Shown here piece after piece: positions 49,740 through 63,219 of a DNA stretch of 64,000 nucleotides. The notes under the pieces are model-generated. The model made no database searches, was not told where the DNA came from, and worked only from the letters and a program-made list of their open reading frames with translations. Every line of letters begins with the position of its first letter. Within the stretch, counting starts at the first letter, position 1. Source of the DNA: Mycogone perniciosa (Eukaryota > Ascomycota > Sordariomycetes > Hypocreales > Hypocreaceae). Position numbers and translations under genes: made by a program. The stretch spans positions 1-64,000 of the forward strand of contig JAOALB010000181.1 in NCBI GenBank assembly GCA_025331125.1. Direction: 5' to 3'.

Positions 49740-50700
49740 AAAATACCTTTAAAATAATCTAAGTATTTATATTATTAGCGAAAAATGTATTGCTTAAAGT
49801 AATTAAAATTTATATTTCGCTTTACCCTTTATACTAAAAAGCTAAAAAGCGCTATATATATAGATAGCAGATTAATTAGTTAACTGCTTTAAAGTATTCG
49901 TTATTAAAGTTAATTAAAAACTATAATAAAGCTAAAGCACTATATACTATATTTAACTTTATTATAATAGCTATATAAAGTATAAATCCTACTTTCTTTT
50001 AATATATTTTAATAGTTACTTTTATAGCTTATATTATAGCTTTTTTAAATTCTATAACTAGTATTAAAAGTATAAAAAGCTATATTTTACTATTAAATTT
50101 AAATTATTTTATAACCTTTTTAAAATAGGTTTTATAAAAAAAGTATATTTTATACTTTTTATAGTTTTACGTAATTTTAATACCTAGAAACTATTATATA
50201 TCCCTTTTATTATAAAGCTTATACTTTAGTTTAAAAGTATTTAATAGTTTAATATAAAAAGCTTTATTATTATAATAATATATAATTAAAAGATTATTTA
50301 TATAAAATACAATAAAAATCTTTTAAGCTTAGTTATAAAAGAGGTAAAGCTCTTCAAAGCTTAAAATTAACTTTTATTTCTTTAAAGTTAAAGATAATTT
50401 ATTAAACTATAGTTTTAGCGAGTCCTTTAGCTTATATAAAGCTTTAATAAACTTGAAATAAATATTTAATAGCTTAAAACCTTTAAAAAGCTTATATATA
50501 ACTAGTTTTAAATTTATATCTTTTAAAGTATTAAAAAAAGTATTTTTAATATTATATTACTTTAACTTAAAGTTAAATTTTACTGCTAAAGCAATAAATA
50601 TATAAAAAAACGCGCTGTTAATATAACTATATATATACTTTTTATTATAAAGTATTCCTATAAATCCCTTTAAACTATAAATTAAGCTTTACAGTATTCT
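49740..50700 (-). pseudogene. D Copia RT/RNase H remnant
   Basis: On the minus strand KDSLKL-stop-FNKLSLTLK matches the LYGLKQSPRLWxxKL motif. FEELYLFYN then IFIVFYINNLLIIYY matches the YVDD strand, with Asp changed to Asn. Further left, NEYFKAVNQLICYLY and FLAFQYKG match Copia RNase H (the KAxxRVLRYL and LxYG words). Stops are RIP-type. Confidence 0.75.
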
Positions 50701-53700
50701 AAATTTCTATTTTAATTAAACTTATATATAAAAACCTAATATATAAGTAATAGCTTTATCTTTACCTTTAAGTATAATATCTTTTATTAAGTTCCTTTTA
50801 TATGTAAAAAGTTAATTTTATTATATATAGTTTATTTAAACTTAGCCTTAAATAAATATTTTATAAGCTTTTTTTAATCTTTTAGCAGTTTTGCTAAATC
50901 CTTTTAATAAATAGTTTACTTATTAAAAGTAATAATTTTTTAAAAGGAAGCTTTTTAGTTTATTATTGCATTAAAAACAGTAAATACTATTACTATACTT
51001 TTTAATTTACTCTTTATTAACTTTTATTAATTAAGCAGTAATTAATATAATATTAAATTAAAAAGTTTTATAATTATTAAGTATATATTAGGCTTATTAT
51101 CCTTTAAAGCAGTATTTAAAATACGCGTTTTAGTTTTATATACTAGGAAATATTTATTAACCTTTTTTATAGGTTATTTTTTTTAAAGTTTTATACTTTT
51201 ATAAATATTAACTACTGCTTTACTGTTTAAGGAATTATTAATTAGCTTTTCCTTTAAAATTTACTCTTTTAATATAAAAATAGGTAAGTCTTTTATATAC
51301 TAGTTTGCCTTTAACTATAGCAGTTTATTCTTTTTTATTAGGTAGTATACCTTTAATATATAAGGCTATTTTTCTATTAACTCTTTTTCTTTAAAGAGGG
51401 GTAGGTTACTTTTAAAAGTATTACTTAAAGTTTTTATTAATATACTAGTTTTATTTATAAAGATTAATTATTTTAAAGTACCCTTTAATGTTTAAAGACT
51501 AAAAGGTCTTTTTAAGTATACTACTAGTTTACTTAAAGCGTTTATTAAACTAATTTTAATACTTTATATAATTCTTACCTTTAAAGGTATACTCTTTTAT
51601 ATTATATTATTTATAAAAGTATTCTTTACTGCAGGAATATATATTAAAAAAAGTTTAAATTTTAGTTTATTTTCTTTAATTTTATTAAATAATTTATTTA
51701 ATTTAACTATAAATAGTTTATTTACGCTTTTTTCTTTACTATTAAAAAAGCTAGTTTTATTAAACTATATATTCTTTATAATAATTACCTTTATTAAATA
51801 GGGTAATTAAATGCAATATATATTATTTATAGTATATTTAATAAAATATTTAATTAAGCCTTTAGGCTTTATTTTAAATTCTCTTTTATTCTAGCTAGCT
51901 TTGCAGTTTCTATTAAGTATATAAGCGCAGTAGCTGTATATATAAAGTCTACTTTAATTTAAGTATAAACCTACAGATAGCTTTTTTATTAAAAAGGGCA
52001 TAAAATTACAGAACTATTACTTTAATTTTTTAATAAATAATATTATATTAAGGCTATATATAAGACTTATATTAATAATATATGCTATAGATTTTATACT
52101 TTTAAGCTATAAATTAATTAAAAGGCTTATAGCTTTAACTATTTTTATTAATTTATTTATAACCTTTTAACCTGCGCGCTTTAAAGCGCTATTCGGCTTA
52201 TATATATAGGAAAGGGTAAGCTTTAAGATAATTCCTTTTGCGTTTACCTAAATCTAGAAATATATTAAGCCTTTAACTGCAATTATAGCTTTTTTATTAT
52301 TTTATTTAAGAAAATATATTAAAATATTATATTACGTTTTTACTATATTTATAAAGTTAAAAAGAGTATTAAAGATAATATTCTATCTTTTATTTAATAA
52401 TAGGCGCATATATAACTATAAAGTATATTTCTTTTTAAGTATTAAAAGCTGGTTATCCCTATTATAACTCTAAAGATAATTTTAAAGATCCTAGTATACT
52501 TAAAAGAATAGTTTTAGTGCTTATCTTTTAAATATTCTATAAAAGATAACCTGTTTTATATATATAAAAGTATAAGCTTTGCACTTTATTTGTATAGTTC
52601 CTTTAATATATATATTCTTTATATTCTTTACTAGTGCTTTAAATGCTTTTAAGCTTAGATATTTTAATTATAGGTGCTAGAGCTACTTTAGGTTATTATA
52701 TAATATTAATAGGTTATATATTAATTTTCTCCTTTTTCTTAATATTATATAGATATAGTAGTTTATATAAGGAAAAAGAAATAAAGCAGTTATACTACTT
52801 AAAATAGTATATTTAATAATAAAGGCAATATAAAGTAATAAGGGTTTATATTAAAGAAATAAAAGATTATATTTATACTTTACCTTCCCTATAACTATAT
52901 TTAAATTTACTATATTAATGCAAAGTGTATTATTATACTTTATAAGCTATATTCCTGCTTTCTAAAGCTTTAACGAAGATATAATATTAATATAAAATCC
53001 TTTAACTATAGCTATATCTATAAGCTTTACTAAGCGCGCTGCCTTTTAGTATAGATTATAAACAGTATCCTTTAATAGGCAGCGTCTTTTTCCAGCTATA
53101 AAATACCTAGCTTTTCTTACTTTAATATAATTCTTTTCTATATTTAAAATAAAAAAGTGAAAAATAAAGTAATTCCTGCTATTTACTAGATAAATAGTAC
53201 TATAAATATTAAAGAGAGTGCTTTAAAAGAGGCAGTAAGGTATATTTTATATATTAATATATATTAATATATTTATTATATACACTGCAGGGCTTATATC
53301 TTCTTTATTAATTAGGTTTAAAGAGATTAAAAAAGCTATAATAGTTAAAGCTATACCTCTTTAAGTTAAGGCTATAAAGTTAATACCCTTTTTATTAAGT
53401 TTATTGCAGAATATATACTATTTATTTTTTTAAAGGCAAGTATAAATTTCTATAGTTTATTATAGGTTAAAGATATATATATATTTTTTATTAGGCTTTC
53501 CTTTAAATGCAGTAAATAGTATATTATAGTCTTTTAAAGGCTAATTATACTTTTCCTATTTATATAAGTATTCTTTTTTAACAGAAGCTTTTAAATATAT
53601 AATATTATTTACTATAACTTTATTTAAGCAGTTACTAAATATTATATAAAGTCTATAAATATAATTCTTTATATTTTATATACTATTTAAGAAAAGTTAA

Positions 53701-54607
53701 TTAAATTAATTAAAGGAGAAGATTTTAGCAGTTTTACGGCTTTTAATTTAACTGTTTATATAGTATAAGTAATATAAAGTAAAGTTTAAGGTATAGTATA
53801 CTTTAATAGCCTTTAAGAAAGCCCTTTAAGTAGTTATTTTTATAACTTTAAAGAGTTTATACTTTACTGCATTTATATAAATACGCGTTTAATTTATATA
53901 CTATACTTTTAGCTTTAAATTCTTATACTTTATATTATATAAAATATATTTATATAAAATCTCTACTTTCTTATATATTATATTTTTATAAAAAGCTAAT
54001 TACTCTTTAAGCTTCTTTATAATCTAATAAATAGTAAATTTAATATTTAAACTTTTATTATTTTTATTAACTGCTTTAATAGTAATAAAGGCTAAAGCTA
54101 TAGTTTAAGTTATAGCTTTAAAGTCTATAAAGATTAAAGTATAAATATTAGTATTAATTATCTTTTATATTTATTTAAGAATTACTGCCTTAGCCTTCTT
54201 CTTTTTAATATATAAAGTAATAGTATATTAGTATTTATAAAGTAGACTATTATAATAAATAAAGATATTTATTAAAGTAGCTTCTTTTTTAAATACTTTT
54301 AAGGCAGTTTCTTTTACTTTAATTAAAGTAAATGGCTTTAAAGCAGGGAAATAGTTATTATTTTAATTAAAAAGATTTAGATTAACTTTATTCCAGATCC
54401 TCGCGGTAATTATATAGTTATTTAAAACAGTAATCTATTTAATTTACTAAACTATTAAATCTAGCTTTATAAAGGTAATATCTCTTATATTATTTATTAT
54501 AAAAGGTAGCTTTAAAAGCTTAAAGGCGAAGGTGAAAAGTAAAGGTAAAGATATAATATTAAAGGAAGTTTTTAATAACTTTAATAGTTATTACTTAGGC
54601 TTATAAC

Positions 54608-54881
54608 TATTGCAGAGCGCGGTATAGCTATATAGAGTATAGAGAGAAATAGGAATAAAGCTTGATTCTGGTAATAAATATACTATAATAGCCTCGCTAT
54701 ATATATATATAGCTAATATAAAGGAAAACGTAGAATATATACATTGTAAGCGCCTATATAGTCTAATATATCGCTTACGCGATATATATATTAGCTGGTA
54801 TCTGCTATATAAGCAGATAAGAGCTCCCTAGCGCTAATAAGTGCTGATAAGTGGTAGGTCCTTAGCCTACTTAACCCAACA
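54608..54881 (-). repeat. D 5' LTR
   Basis: 274 bp, begins on the minus strand TGTTGGGTTAAG; same 21-bp hairpin at 54799-54819. Less RIP-changed than the other copy. Confidence 0.87.
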
Positions 54882-54924
54882 GGTATTTATAAAGGAACTA
54901 ACAGGTTTTAAGGATAAGATTAAC

Positions 54925-54937
54925 AGGAGGGGGATAT
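54925..54937 (+). other. Polypurine tract of C1
   Basis: CAGGAGGGGGATA-type purine run directly before the C LTR. The preceding codons end in an EGD-like word, as at the end of many Gypsy polyproteins. Confidence 0.65.
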
Positions 54938-55332
54938 TGTATTATAACCTAACTATCGCAAGAACGTAATATAGTATATACTTAGGGGAACCTCAGGTAA
55001 ACAAATTAATTAGTATTAGATTACTGAAGTTACTATAAACTATAAAGTAATTTTAGTAAATTAATAGAAGGATTTACTATAGATTACAAGGAAAATAAAT
55101 ATAATTTCAAGTAATCTATAATTATTCTATTAATATATATATAACTGGCTTGCTATTTATTTAATATAGTTATTTAAATAGTTATTAATAATTGCATTTA
55201 CTAAAACCGCTTATTTTATAGAATTGTAACTATATTACTATATTTAATATTTATCTTTAACCTCTCTGTTAATATAAACCTATAAACCTTGGTTTATCCC
55301 TTAAAAGTCAATCTAGATTATTATATATTATA
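54938..55332 (+). repeat. C-family LTR shared by C1 (3') and C2 (5')
   Basis: Starts TGTATTATAACC after a polypurine tract. Its right half (TATTTATTTAATATAGTTA ... AACCTCTCT...ATAAACCTATAAACC) is repeated in the C3 LTR at 59094-59515. C2 gag-side sequence follows at once. The right end is approximate. Confidence 0.7.
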
Positions 55333-58069
55333 AACTTATAAAATTAAATATTACCTATACCTACGTTAAAGCTTATATTAAAGTATAAAAAGAATTAACC
55401 TTTAAAGGATTTAAAAAGGTTACTTAAAATACAGCCCTTTAAACCTTTTAATAAAATTACTATAGCACTTTAACTATTTTTCACTTAACTATATAACTAT
55501 TTTACCTACTTTTCAACTAGCTTTAATATAAAAACTAATAAAGTCTTTTTAGCTGTTAAGTAATTTAAAGAAAACACCTTAAAGTAGTTTAAATTTATTT
55601 AAAGGGATTCTTTTAATAATAAAAGTAAAGTTAATAAGTAAATATAGTTTATATTCGTTAACTATAATTAATTTAAAGAAAAATTAAAAAATATTTGTAA
55701 TAATATTAATAAAAAGTATATTATAGAAAATATATTTATAAATTTAATTTAAAAAGAGAAATACTTTAATTATACTATATATTTTAAAAACTATAGTTTT
55801 AAAATTAAATAAAAAGACTTTACCTTTATTAAATGCTTTTATTATAAATTTAAGTGAAAACTTAAAAAGGAAGTTTATGAATTGTTTTATAATAAAGGTA
55901 TTATTAAATTTATTAAAAAGTATATAAATATAAATAATTTACTTTATAAACTTTAATTAAATATAAAAAAAAGATAATAGTAATTTAAATACGTTTATAA
56001 ATATTGAGGATATATAAATTAAAGTAAAAAGTAATAAAAATATAGTATTAACTTTAATAATAAGAAGTTTAGTTAAATAGATTTAACTATTATTTAAAAA
56101 GAAAAGTAAAGGTTATTTATTATTATAATAATAAATTAAAATATATTTTAAAAGACTATACAGCTTTATAAAAGCTAAGAATTAATAAAACTTAAAAGCC
56201 TGTATTAAAATTTAAATAAAGGGTTAATATAGTTTTAAAAGCTATTAATTATATATTACTTAACTAAACTATATACTATAATAATAACTGCTTTATTTAT
56301 AAATCTAATAAAAATAAAAGTAAATAATATTTAAAATAGTTTAAAAGAATATTTATAATAGATTAAAGGGGATATTAGTTAAAACTTAAATCTTTTATTT
56401 TTAAAAATATATTTAAAAAGAATAAAGTGAATAAGTATTTACTATATTTAAATAGTTTAATAGAATAAAACCTAAACTTTAGCTATATAAAGTTAAATAA
56501 AAATAATAGTATTTTAAATAAATAAATAGTTATTATAATTTACTATTAACGTTTTAATTTAATTACAATAAGCAATAAAAGATAAATTTATAGTAGTAAC
56601 TCTAATAATAAATATAAAAATAACCCTTTATAATATAAACTATTATTATATAATACTATACTTTTAAAACTAGAAAATATATTATTAATATATAGTAACT
56701 TTAAAAATAAATTAAATAAATATTGCCTTTATATAGTTAAAAGAATTACTATAAATATATAATTAAATAAAATATATTTATATTTATATAAATAGCTTAA
56801 AGTATATTATATATAAGCGAAATAGGTTAAAGGAATAGTATATATAATAAATTAATAAGACTTTATATTTATTATTAGATTATATATATTATTAAAAGGA
56901 TAAATATATTATTTATTGATAAAAGAAAACTTTAAAAGTAGTAAATATAAAAGTATATAAAGTATTAATTTACTTTAAAAGATAGAGAGATTAATTAAAT
57001 TATAAAGAAGCTATATTAAATTAATTTAACTTTATTATTTGTAAAAAGACTGCTTATCATAAAAGAAGGTGGCATTTACTTTAAAGAACTTTAATTAATT
57101 GTGAAATTTATATAAAAAAAAGAATTAAGAAATATTTAATATTACTTATAAAAAGGCTATAGGGTAATAATTAATAAATTATATCTTTTAAAATATTAAA
57201 TAATAAAAGTAATAATAAATATTTACTATATTTTAAGTTAAAGATAATAGTTAAAGGATATTGGCTATATATATTAGTAGAGAGTAAAGTAATAGGCAAT
57301 CTTATTGCACCTATAACTGTAAATTACTTATAGTTACTTTAAAAAAAAAACTAAACTATATTAATTTTATTAAGTAAAAGGAGGAGCCTTTATATATAAT
57401 AATATATAGCTTAAGTGAAATATTAATTATTTTGAATTTAAAATTACTAAATATAAAAAAGCGGTTTTTTATAATATAGTAAATATTAATAGGTATAATA
57501 TTATTTTCGGTTATTTTTAGTTAAAATGTAATAACTTTAATATCGATTAAAAGAATAGATAGCTTTATTAGCGTAATAATAAAGTTTCATTAGCAATTCA
57601 AACTATTAAAAAGGATTTAACTGCAGGGAAAGATCTTTAAAATATAAAACCTTTAAATAAACTAATAAAAGGAATTAAAAAAGTTACTTTTAGTTTAATT
57701 ATAGAAATAATTTATTTAAAAATAAAGTTTAAATAAAGTAAAGGAGAAAATAAATAAGTTTAAAAAATAATTCCCTTTTTATAAAAAGTATTTAATAATA
57801 TTAATAAAATATATAAAATAAAAAGCATTAAAATAATAATATTATTAAAATAACTATAAAATATCGTTAAAGAATACTAAAAGTATAATAAACTATTTAA
57901 GGAGATATTTAATATAAAGCTATTAAAATATAGTTAATAGAATTATATAATTGAATTTAGAAATAGTATAAGTATTACCTTTTAGAAGATTTATAATTTA
58001 AATAAAGAAAAGCTTAAAAGTTTATATACTTATTTAAATAATATATTAGTTAAAAGGAATATTTAACTC

Positions 58070-58500
58070 TTTTTATTAAAAATAGGCTATTTTATTATAT
58101 TTATATTAAAAAATAGAGGTAAACTATAATTAATTATAAACTATTAATAGTTTAATAAAGCTATTATTAAAGATAAAACTTTATTACTATTAATTATAAA
58201 ATTATAGGATAGACTATATAGGAGAATATAGTTTATAGCGCTAAATCTTAGAGGCGCTTATAACTTTATTTAAATTAAAGAAAAATATAAATAAATAACT
58301 GCCTTTTAAACTAAATACAGCTTATTTAAATACTTAGTTATACCTTTTAGTTTTATTAATGCTTTAGCGATATTTTAAAAGATAATTAATAATATATTAA
58401 AAGAGTATTTTAATATCTTTATAGTTATTTACTTAAATGATAATTAAATCTTTTTAAATACCTTTAAAGAATATAAAGAATATATTTATAAAGTATTATA
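58070..58500 (+). pseudogene. C2 reverse transcriptase remnant
   Basis: Same wording as C1 RT (YFIIFILKN, FKYLVIPFSFINALAIF, IFIVIYLN) with RIP stops. Confidence 0.7.
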
Positions 58501-59093
58501 ACTACTATAAAATGCTAAACTACTTATAAAATTAAAGGGATATAAATTCTATATATAAAAAGTTATTTTTTTAAAGTATATTATTACCTTTAAAGAAATT
58601 TATATTAATTTATTAGAAGTATAGGCAGTAAAAGGCTAGCTTATATTTATAATAGTTATAGAAGTTTAAAGCTTTTTAAGATTTATTAACTACTATTAAT
58701 AATTTATTAAAACCTATAAAAGTATTATATAAACTCTTTATAAATTTATTAAAAGAAATTAAAAGTTTTTATAGGTATTAAATATATTAAAAGCCTTTAA
58801 TAAACTTAAGCAGTTTATTTTAAAAGAACCTATATTTATTCTTGCAATTTATTACAGTAAACTATATAATTCTAGCTAAAGTTATTTCTAATTAAAGATC
58901 AACCTTTATATTTAAACTTTAGTAAGCACTTATAAACCAGTTAAGTATAAATTATAAGCTTAGCACTAAATACTACCGATAAATAGACAAATAAATAAAA
59001 TGCATTAACTAGGTTATTAAAGCCTATTTAATACACTATATTAACTTTAACTAAAATAATTAAATAAAGAAATTATTAATTATATAAGTATCC

Positions 59094-59515
59094 TATAATA
59101 TATCACGACCTAACTATATAAAAGAGTAGGTTATAGGGATATAGGAGAATATCAGCTATATTAACCAAGTTTTAAAAAGTAATTACTGCGCTAAACGTAA
59201 TTACTTAAATACTTACTATACCAAAACATATAATCATTTACTCGATTACTGCACTATTACAGTAATTGCAATAATATTTACTAAAACATTAATAATTATA
59301 TATAAGTCTCTTATATATATATATAACTAGCTTATTATTTATTTAATATAGTTACTTAAACAGTTATTTATAATTGCATTTACTAAAACTACTTATTCTA
59401 TACAATTATAACTATATTACTCTACTTAATATTTATAATTAACCTCTCTATTAATATAAACCTATAAACCTCAGTTTCACTATTAAGAATTAACCTATAT
59501 TATTATATATTAATA
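59094..59515 (+). repeat. C3 5' LTR
   Basis: Right half nearly the same as the C LTR at 54938; left half (U3 side) clearly diverged. Ends near TTATTATATATTA; exact end uncertain. Confidence 0.65.
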
Positions 59516-61223
59516 ACTTTTATTTAAAAGGCTACTAAAAGTCTTAAGCAATATTGTAAATATATCCGCTGCAGGATTCTCTTTTAATAATCCTAATACT
59601 TTACCCTTTATTTTACCTTTTCGCTAAAGGCAGGATAATAATAAAAATAATAATATAAATAAAAGTAAACATAAAGATAAAGTTAATAAAATAAAATAAC
59701 TATATATTTATATAAAGGAAGCCTTTTAATATATAAAAGTTAACTATATAAAATAAAAGTAATGCTATTAGTATTTAATTGCTGAAAACGCTAAGCTTAA
59801 TTAAATAATTTACTAACAGTAAACAATTATTATAAACTTATAGAATTAGGTATTGCCGATATTTACTTTAAACTTTATACTAAACTATAAAGGGAATTAA
59901 CCTTTAAAGGACTTAAAAGAGTTACTTAAAATATAGCCTTTTAAACCTTTTAATAAGAGTATTATAGCACTTTAACTGTTTTTTACTTAACAATATACCT
60001 ATTTTACCTACTTTTTAATTAGCTTAAATATAAAGACTAATAAAGACTTTTTAGCTGCTGAATAATTTAAAGGTAATACTTTAAAGTAGTTTAAATTTAT
60101 TTAAAGGGATTTCTTTAATAATAAAAGTAAAGCTAATAAATAAATGTAATTTATATTTATTAACTATAATTAATTTACAGAAAAGTTAAAGAATATTTTT
60201 AATAATATTAATAAAGAATATATAATGAAAAGTAAATTTATAAATTTAATTTAAAAGAGAAAATACTTTAATTATACTATATACTTTAAAAACTGTACTT
60301 TTAAAGTTAAATAAAAAGACTTTACTTTTATTAAATAATTTTATAATAGATTTAACCTAAAAGTTAAAAGGGAAGCTTATAAACTTTTTTATAATAAAAG
60401 TATTATTAAATTTATTAAAAAAATATAAATATAGATAATTTATATTATAAATATTATTTAAATATAAGAAAGAGATAATAGTAATTTAAATAAATTTATA
60501 AATATTAATAATATATACATTAAAGCAAAAAGCAATAATAATATATTACTAGTTTTAATAATAAAAGATTTAATTAAATAGATTTAAATATTATTTAAAA
60601 AAGAAAAGTAAAGGTTATTTATTATAACTATAATAAATTAAAATACTTTTTAAAAGACTATAAAGCTTTATAAAAGCTAAGAATCAATAAACCTTAAAAG
60701 TTTATATTAAGACTTAAATAAAAAGTTAATATAGTTTTAAAAACTATTAATTATATATTATTTAACTAAATTATATACTATAATAATAACTATTTTATTT
60801 ATAAATCTAATAAAGATAAAAATAGATAATATTTAAAATCATTTAAAAAAATATCTATAATAAATTAAAAGGGATACTAGTTAAGGCTTAAATCTTTAAC
60901 TTTTAAAGATATTTTTAAAGAAAATAAAGTAAATAAATATTTACTATATTTAAATCGTTTAATAAAATAAAGCTTAAACTCTAGCTATATAAAGTTAAAT
61001 AAAGATAATAATATTTTAAATAAATAAATAGTTACTATAATAAATTACTAATACTTTAATTAAATTATTACAGGTAATAAAAGATAAATTAATAGTAATA
61101 ACTTTAATAATAAAAATAAAAATAACCCTTTATAATATAAACTATTACTATACAGTATTATATTTTTAAAACTCGAAAATATATTATTTATAAATAGTAG
61201 CCTTAAAAGTAAACTAAATAAAT

Positions 61224-61395
61224 TGTTACGGCACCGACCGTGACGCGATATTGACGCCTGGTTATGTAAGCTCCGGTCACGTGACCAGGCCCCAACGCGT
61301 TCCTAGCTATAGCTTTCCGTAGAGCCTCAGGGCTTCCTTGCTCTCTACGGCACAACAATAATATTTGCCCTGACCTGCCTTCCTATACTATAATA
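61224..61395 (+). repeat. Solo LTR of family A, nearly unmutated
   Basis: 172 bp, TGTTACGGCAC...TATAATA, TSD TAAAT on both sides (61219-61223 and 61396-61400). The empty site is seen in C1 near 16500 (AAATAAATACTACTTAAAC). It retains many CpG and CpA dinucleotides that are gone in the LTRs of the intact A copies. It includes the 12-bp palindrome GGTCACGTGACC at 61275-61286. Confidence 0.93.
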
Positions 61396-63219
61396 TAAAT
61401 AGTACTTAAACTTAATTAAAAGAGTTACTATAAATATATAATAAAATAACTTAAACTTATACTTATATAAACAGCTTTATATATAAAACGGAGCTAATAA
61501 TAAAGTAGCTGTTAAAGCTATCCTAGTTATTTTAACTATCTGCAAAAAACCTATATATTTCTATATATAAAGAAACTATACTGTAAATAACCCTACTTAT
61601 AAAAAGTATTATACTATATCCTAAATTACTTATATTATATATAAATGTATAATATATTTCTGAGAAAAAGTAAAATATAATATATTTTTAGTTAAAATCT
61701 TATCTTACCCTATAAAATAAATATAAAATCATAATACTTTTAAAGAATAAACTATAATTATATAGTACTAAGACTTAAAAATTATTATTATTAAATTAAA
61801 TACTAAAACCTTAAAGGAATATTATTTATTATAAAGAGTTAAAGAATATAAATTTTAAATATATTATATTTACTGCTAGGAGAAATTAAAAAAATAGTAC
61901 TTTTACTATAATAAAAGGTTTAAATGCAATTAATAATATTATTTAAAATATAATAACTTAAAGTATATTATATATAAACGAAATAAGTTAAAGGATTGAT
62001 ATATATAATAAGCTAATAATACTTTATATTTATTGTTAAAGTATATATATTATTAAAAGGATAAATATATTACCTGTTTATAAAATAAACTTTAAAAATA
62101 GCGAATATAAAAGTATATAAAATATAAATTTACTTTAAAGGATAAAAAGATTAATTAAATTATAAAAGAGCTATATAGAAACTAATTTAACTTTATTATT
62201 TATAAAGGAACTAGTTATAATAAAAGAAAGTAGTATTTACGTTAAAAAACCTTAATTAACTGGAAATTCTATATAAAAAGAAAAAGTTAAGAGATAATTA
62301 ATATTATTTATAAAAAAGCTATAAAGTAATAATTAATAAATTATATTTTTTAAAATATTAAATAATAAAAGTAATAATAAAGACTTACTATATTTTAAAT
62401 CAAAAATACTAATTAAAAGATATTAGCTATATATATTAATAAATAGTAAAGTAATAGGCAATTTTATTATACCTATAACTATAAATTACCTATAATTACT
62501 TTAAAAAAAGAAAACTAAACTATATTAACTTTATTAAGCAGAAAAAGGAGCCTTTATATATAATAATAAAGAAATTAAGTAAAAGATTAATTATTTTAAA
62601 CTTAAAATCGCTAAATATAAAAAAATAGTTTTTTATAATATAGTAAATATTAATAAATATAATATTATTTTTAATTATCTTTAATTAAAATATAATAACT
62701 TTAATATTAATGAAAAGAAAAGCTAGGTTTATTAGCGCAATAGTAAAGCTTTTTTAATAACTAGAATTATTAAAAAGGCTTTAGCTATAAGGCAGAAAGC
62801 CTCTATAAAACCTTTAAATATATTAAAGAAAGGAATGAAAAAAGTTACCTTTAATTTAATTATAGAAATAATTTACTTAAAAGTAAAATTTTAATAAAGT
62901 AAAGGAATAGATAAATAAATCTAAAGAATAATTGCGTTTTTATAGAAAGGATTTAATAATATTAATAAAATATTTAAAATAAAAAGCCTTAAAATAGCAG
63001 TATTATTAAAATAGCTATAAAATATCTTTAAAGAATACTAAAAGTATAATGAATTATTTAAATATATATTTAATATAAAACTACTAGAATATAGTTAATA
63101 GGATTATATAATTAAGCTTAAAGATAATATAAACACTACCTTTTATAAGATTTATAATTTATATAGAAAAAAGCTTAAAAGCCTATATAATTATTTAAAT
63201 AATAGATTAGTTAAAGGGT

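Larger units (their letters stand above)
47659..54881 (-). mobile_element. Ty1/Copia element D, full length
   Basis: 7,223 bp, direct-repeat LTRs 47659-47934 and 54608-54881, TSD GGTAT at 47654-47658 and 54882-54886. The LTR on the minus strand begins TGTTGGGTTAAG, a start common in Copia LTRs. Minus-strand remnants of Copia RT (around 50270-50700) and of Copia-type RNase H (around 49750-49950) fix family and orientation: RT is followed directly by RNase H, with no integrase after it. About 1.8 kb lies between RNase H and the 3' LTR, longer than expected. Confidence 0.87.
15363..55332 (+). mobile_element. Family C chromovirus C1, host of the nest (discontinuous)
   Basis: Ty3/Gypsy element now in pieces: 15363-16582 (gag), 35965-38660 (protease/RT/start of RNase H), 45259-47658 (RNase H, integrase, chromodomain, tail), 54882-54937 (polypurine end) and LTR 54938 to about 55332. 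The gaps are exactly filled by A(+), B2 and D, each flanked by a 5-bp duplication. Its left end, with the 5' LTR, is cut off by B3. Domain order RT, RNase H, integrase defines Gypsy. All frames are broken by RIP-type stops. Copies C2 and C3 give empty-site sequence for the insertion of A(+). Confidence 0.8.
54938..59093 (+). mobile_element. Family C element C2, internally deleted
   Basis: LTR, gag, protease and RT collinear with C1/C3 until about 58840, then a jump straight into the integrase region (58841-59093, matching C1 46105-46370). About 1 kb with RNase H and the start of integrase is missing. RT remnant at 58070-58500. At 59093 it is interrupted by the LTR of C3. Confidence 0.75.
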
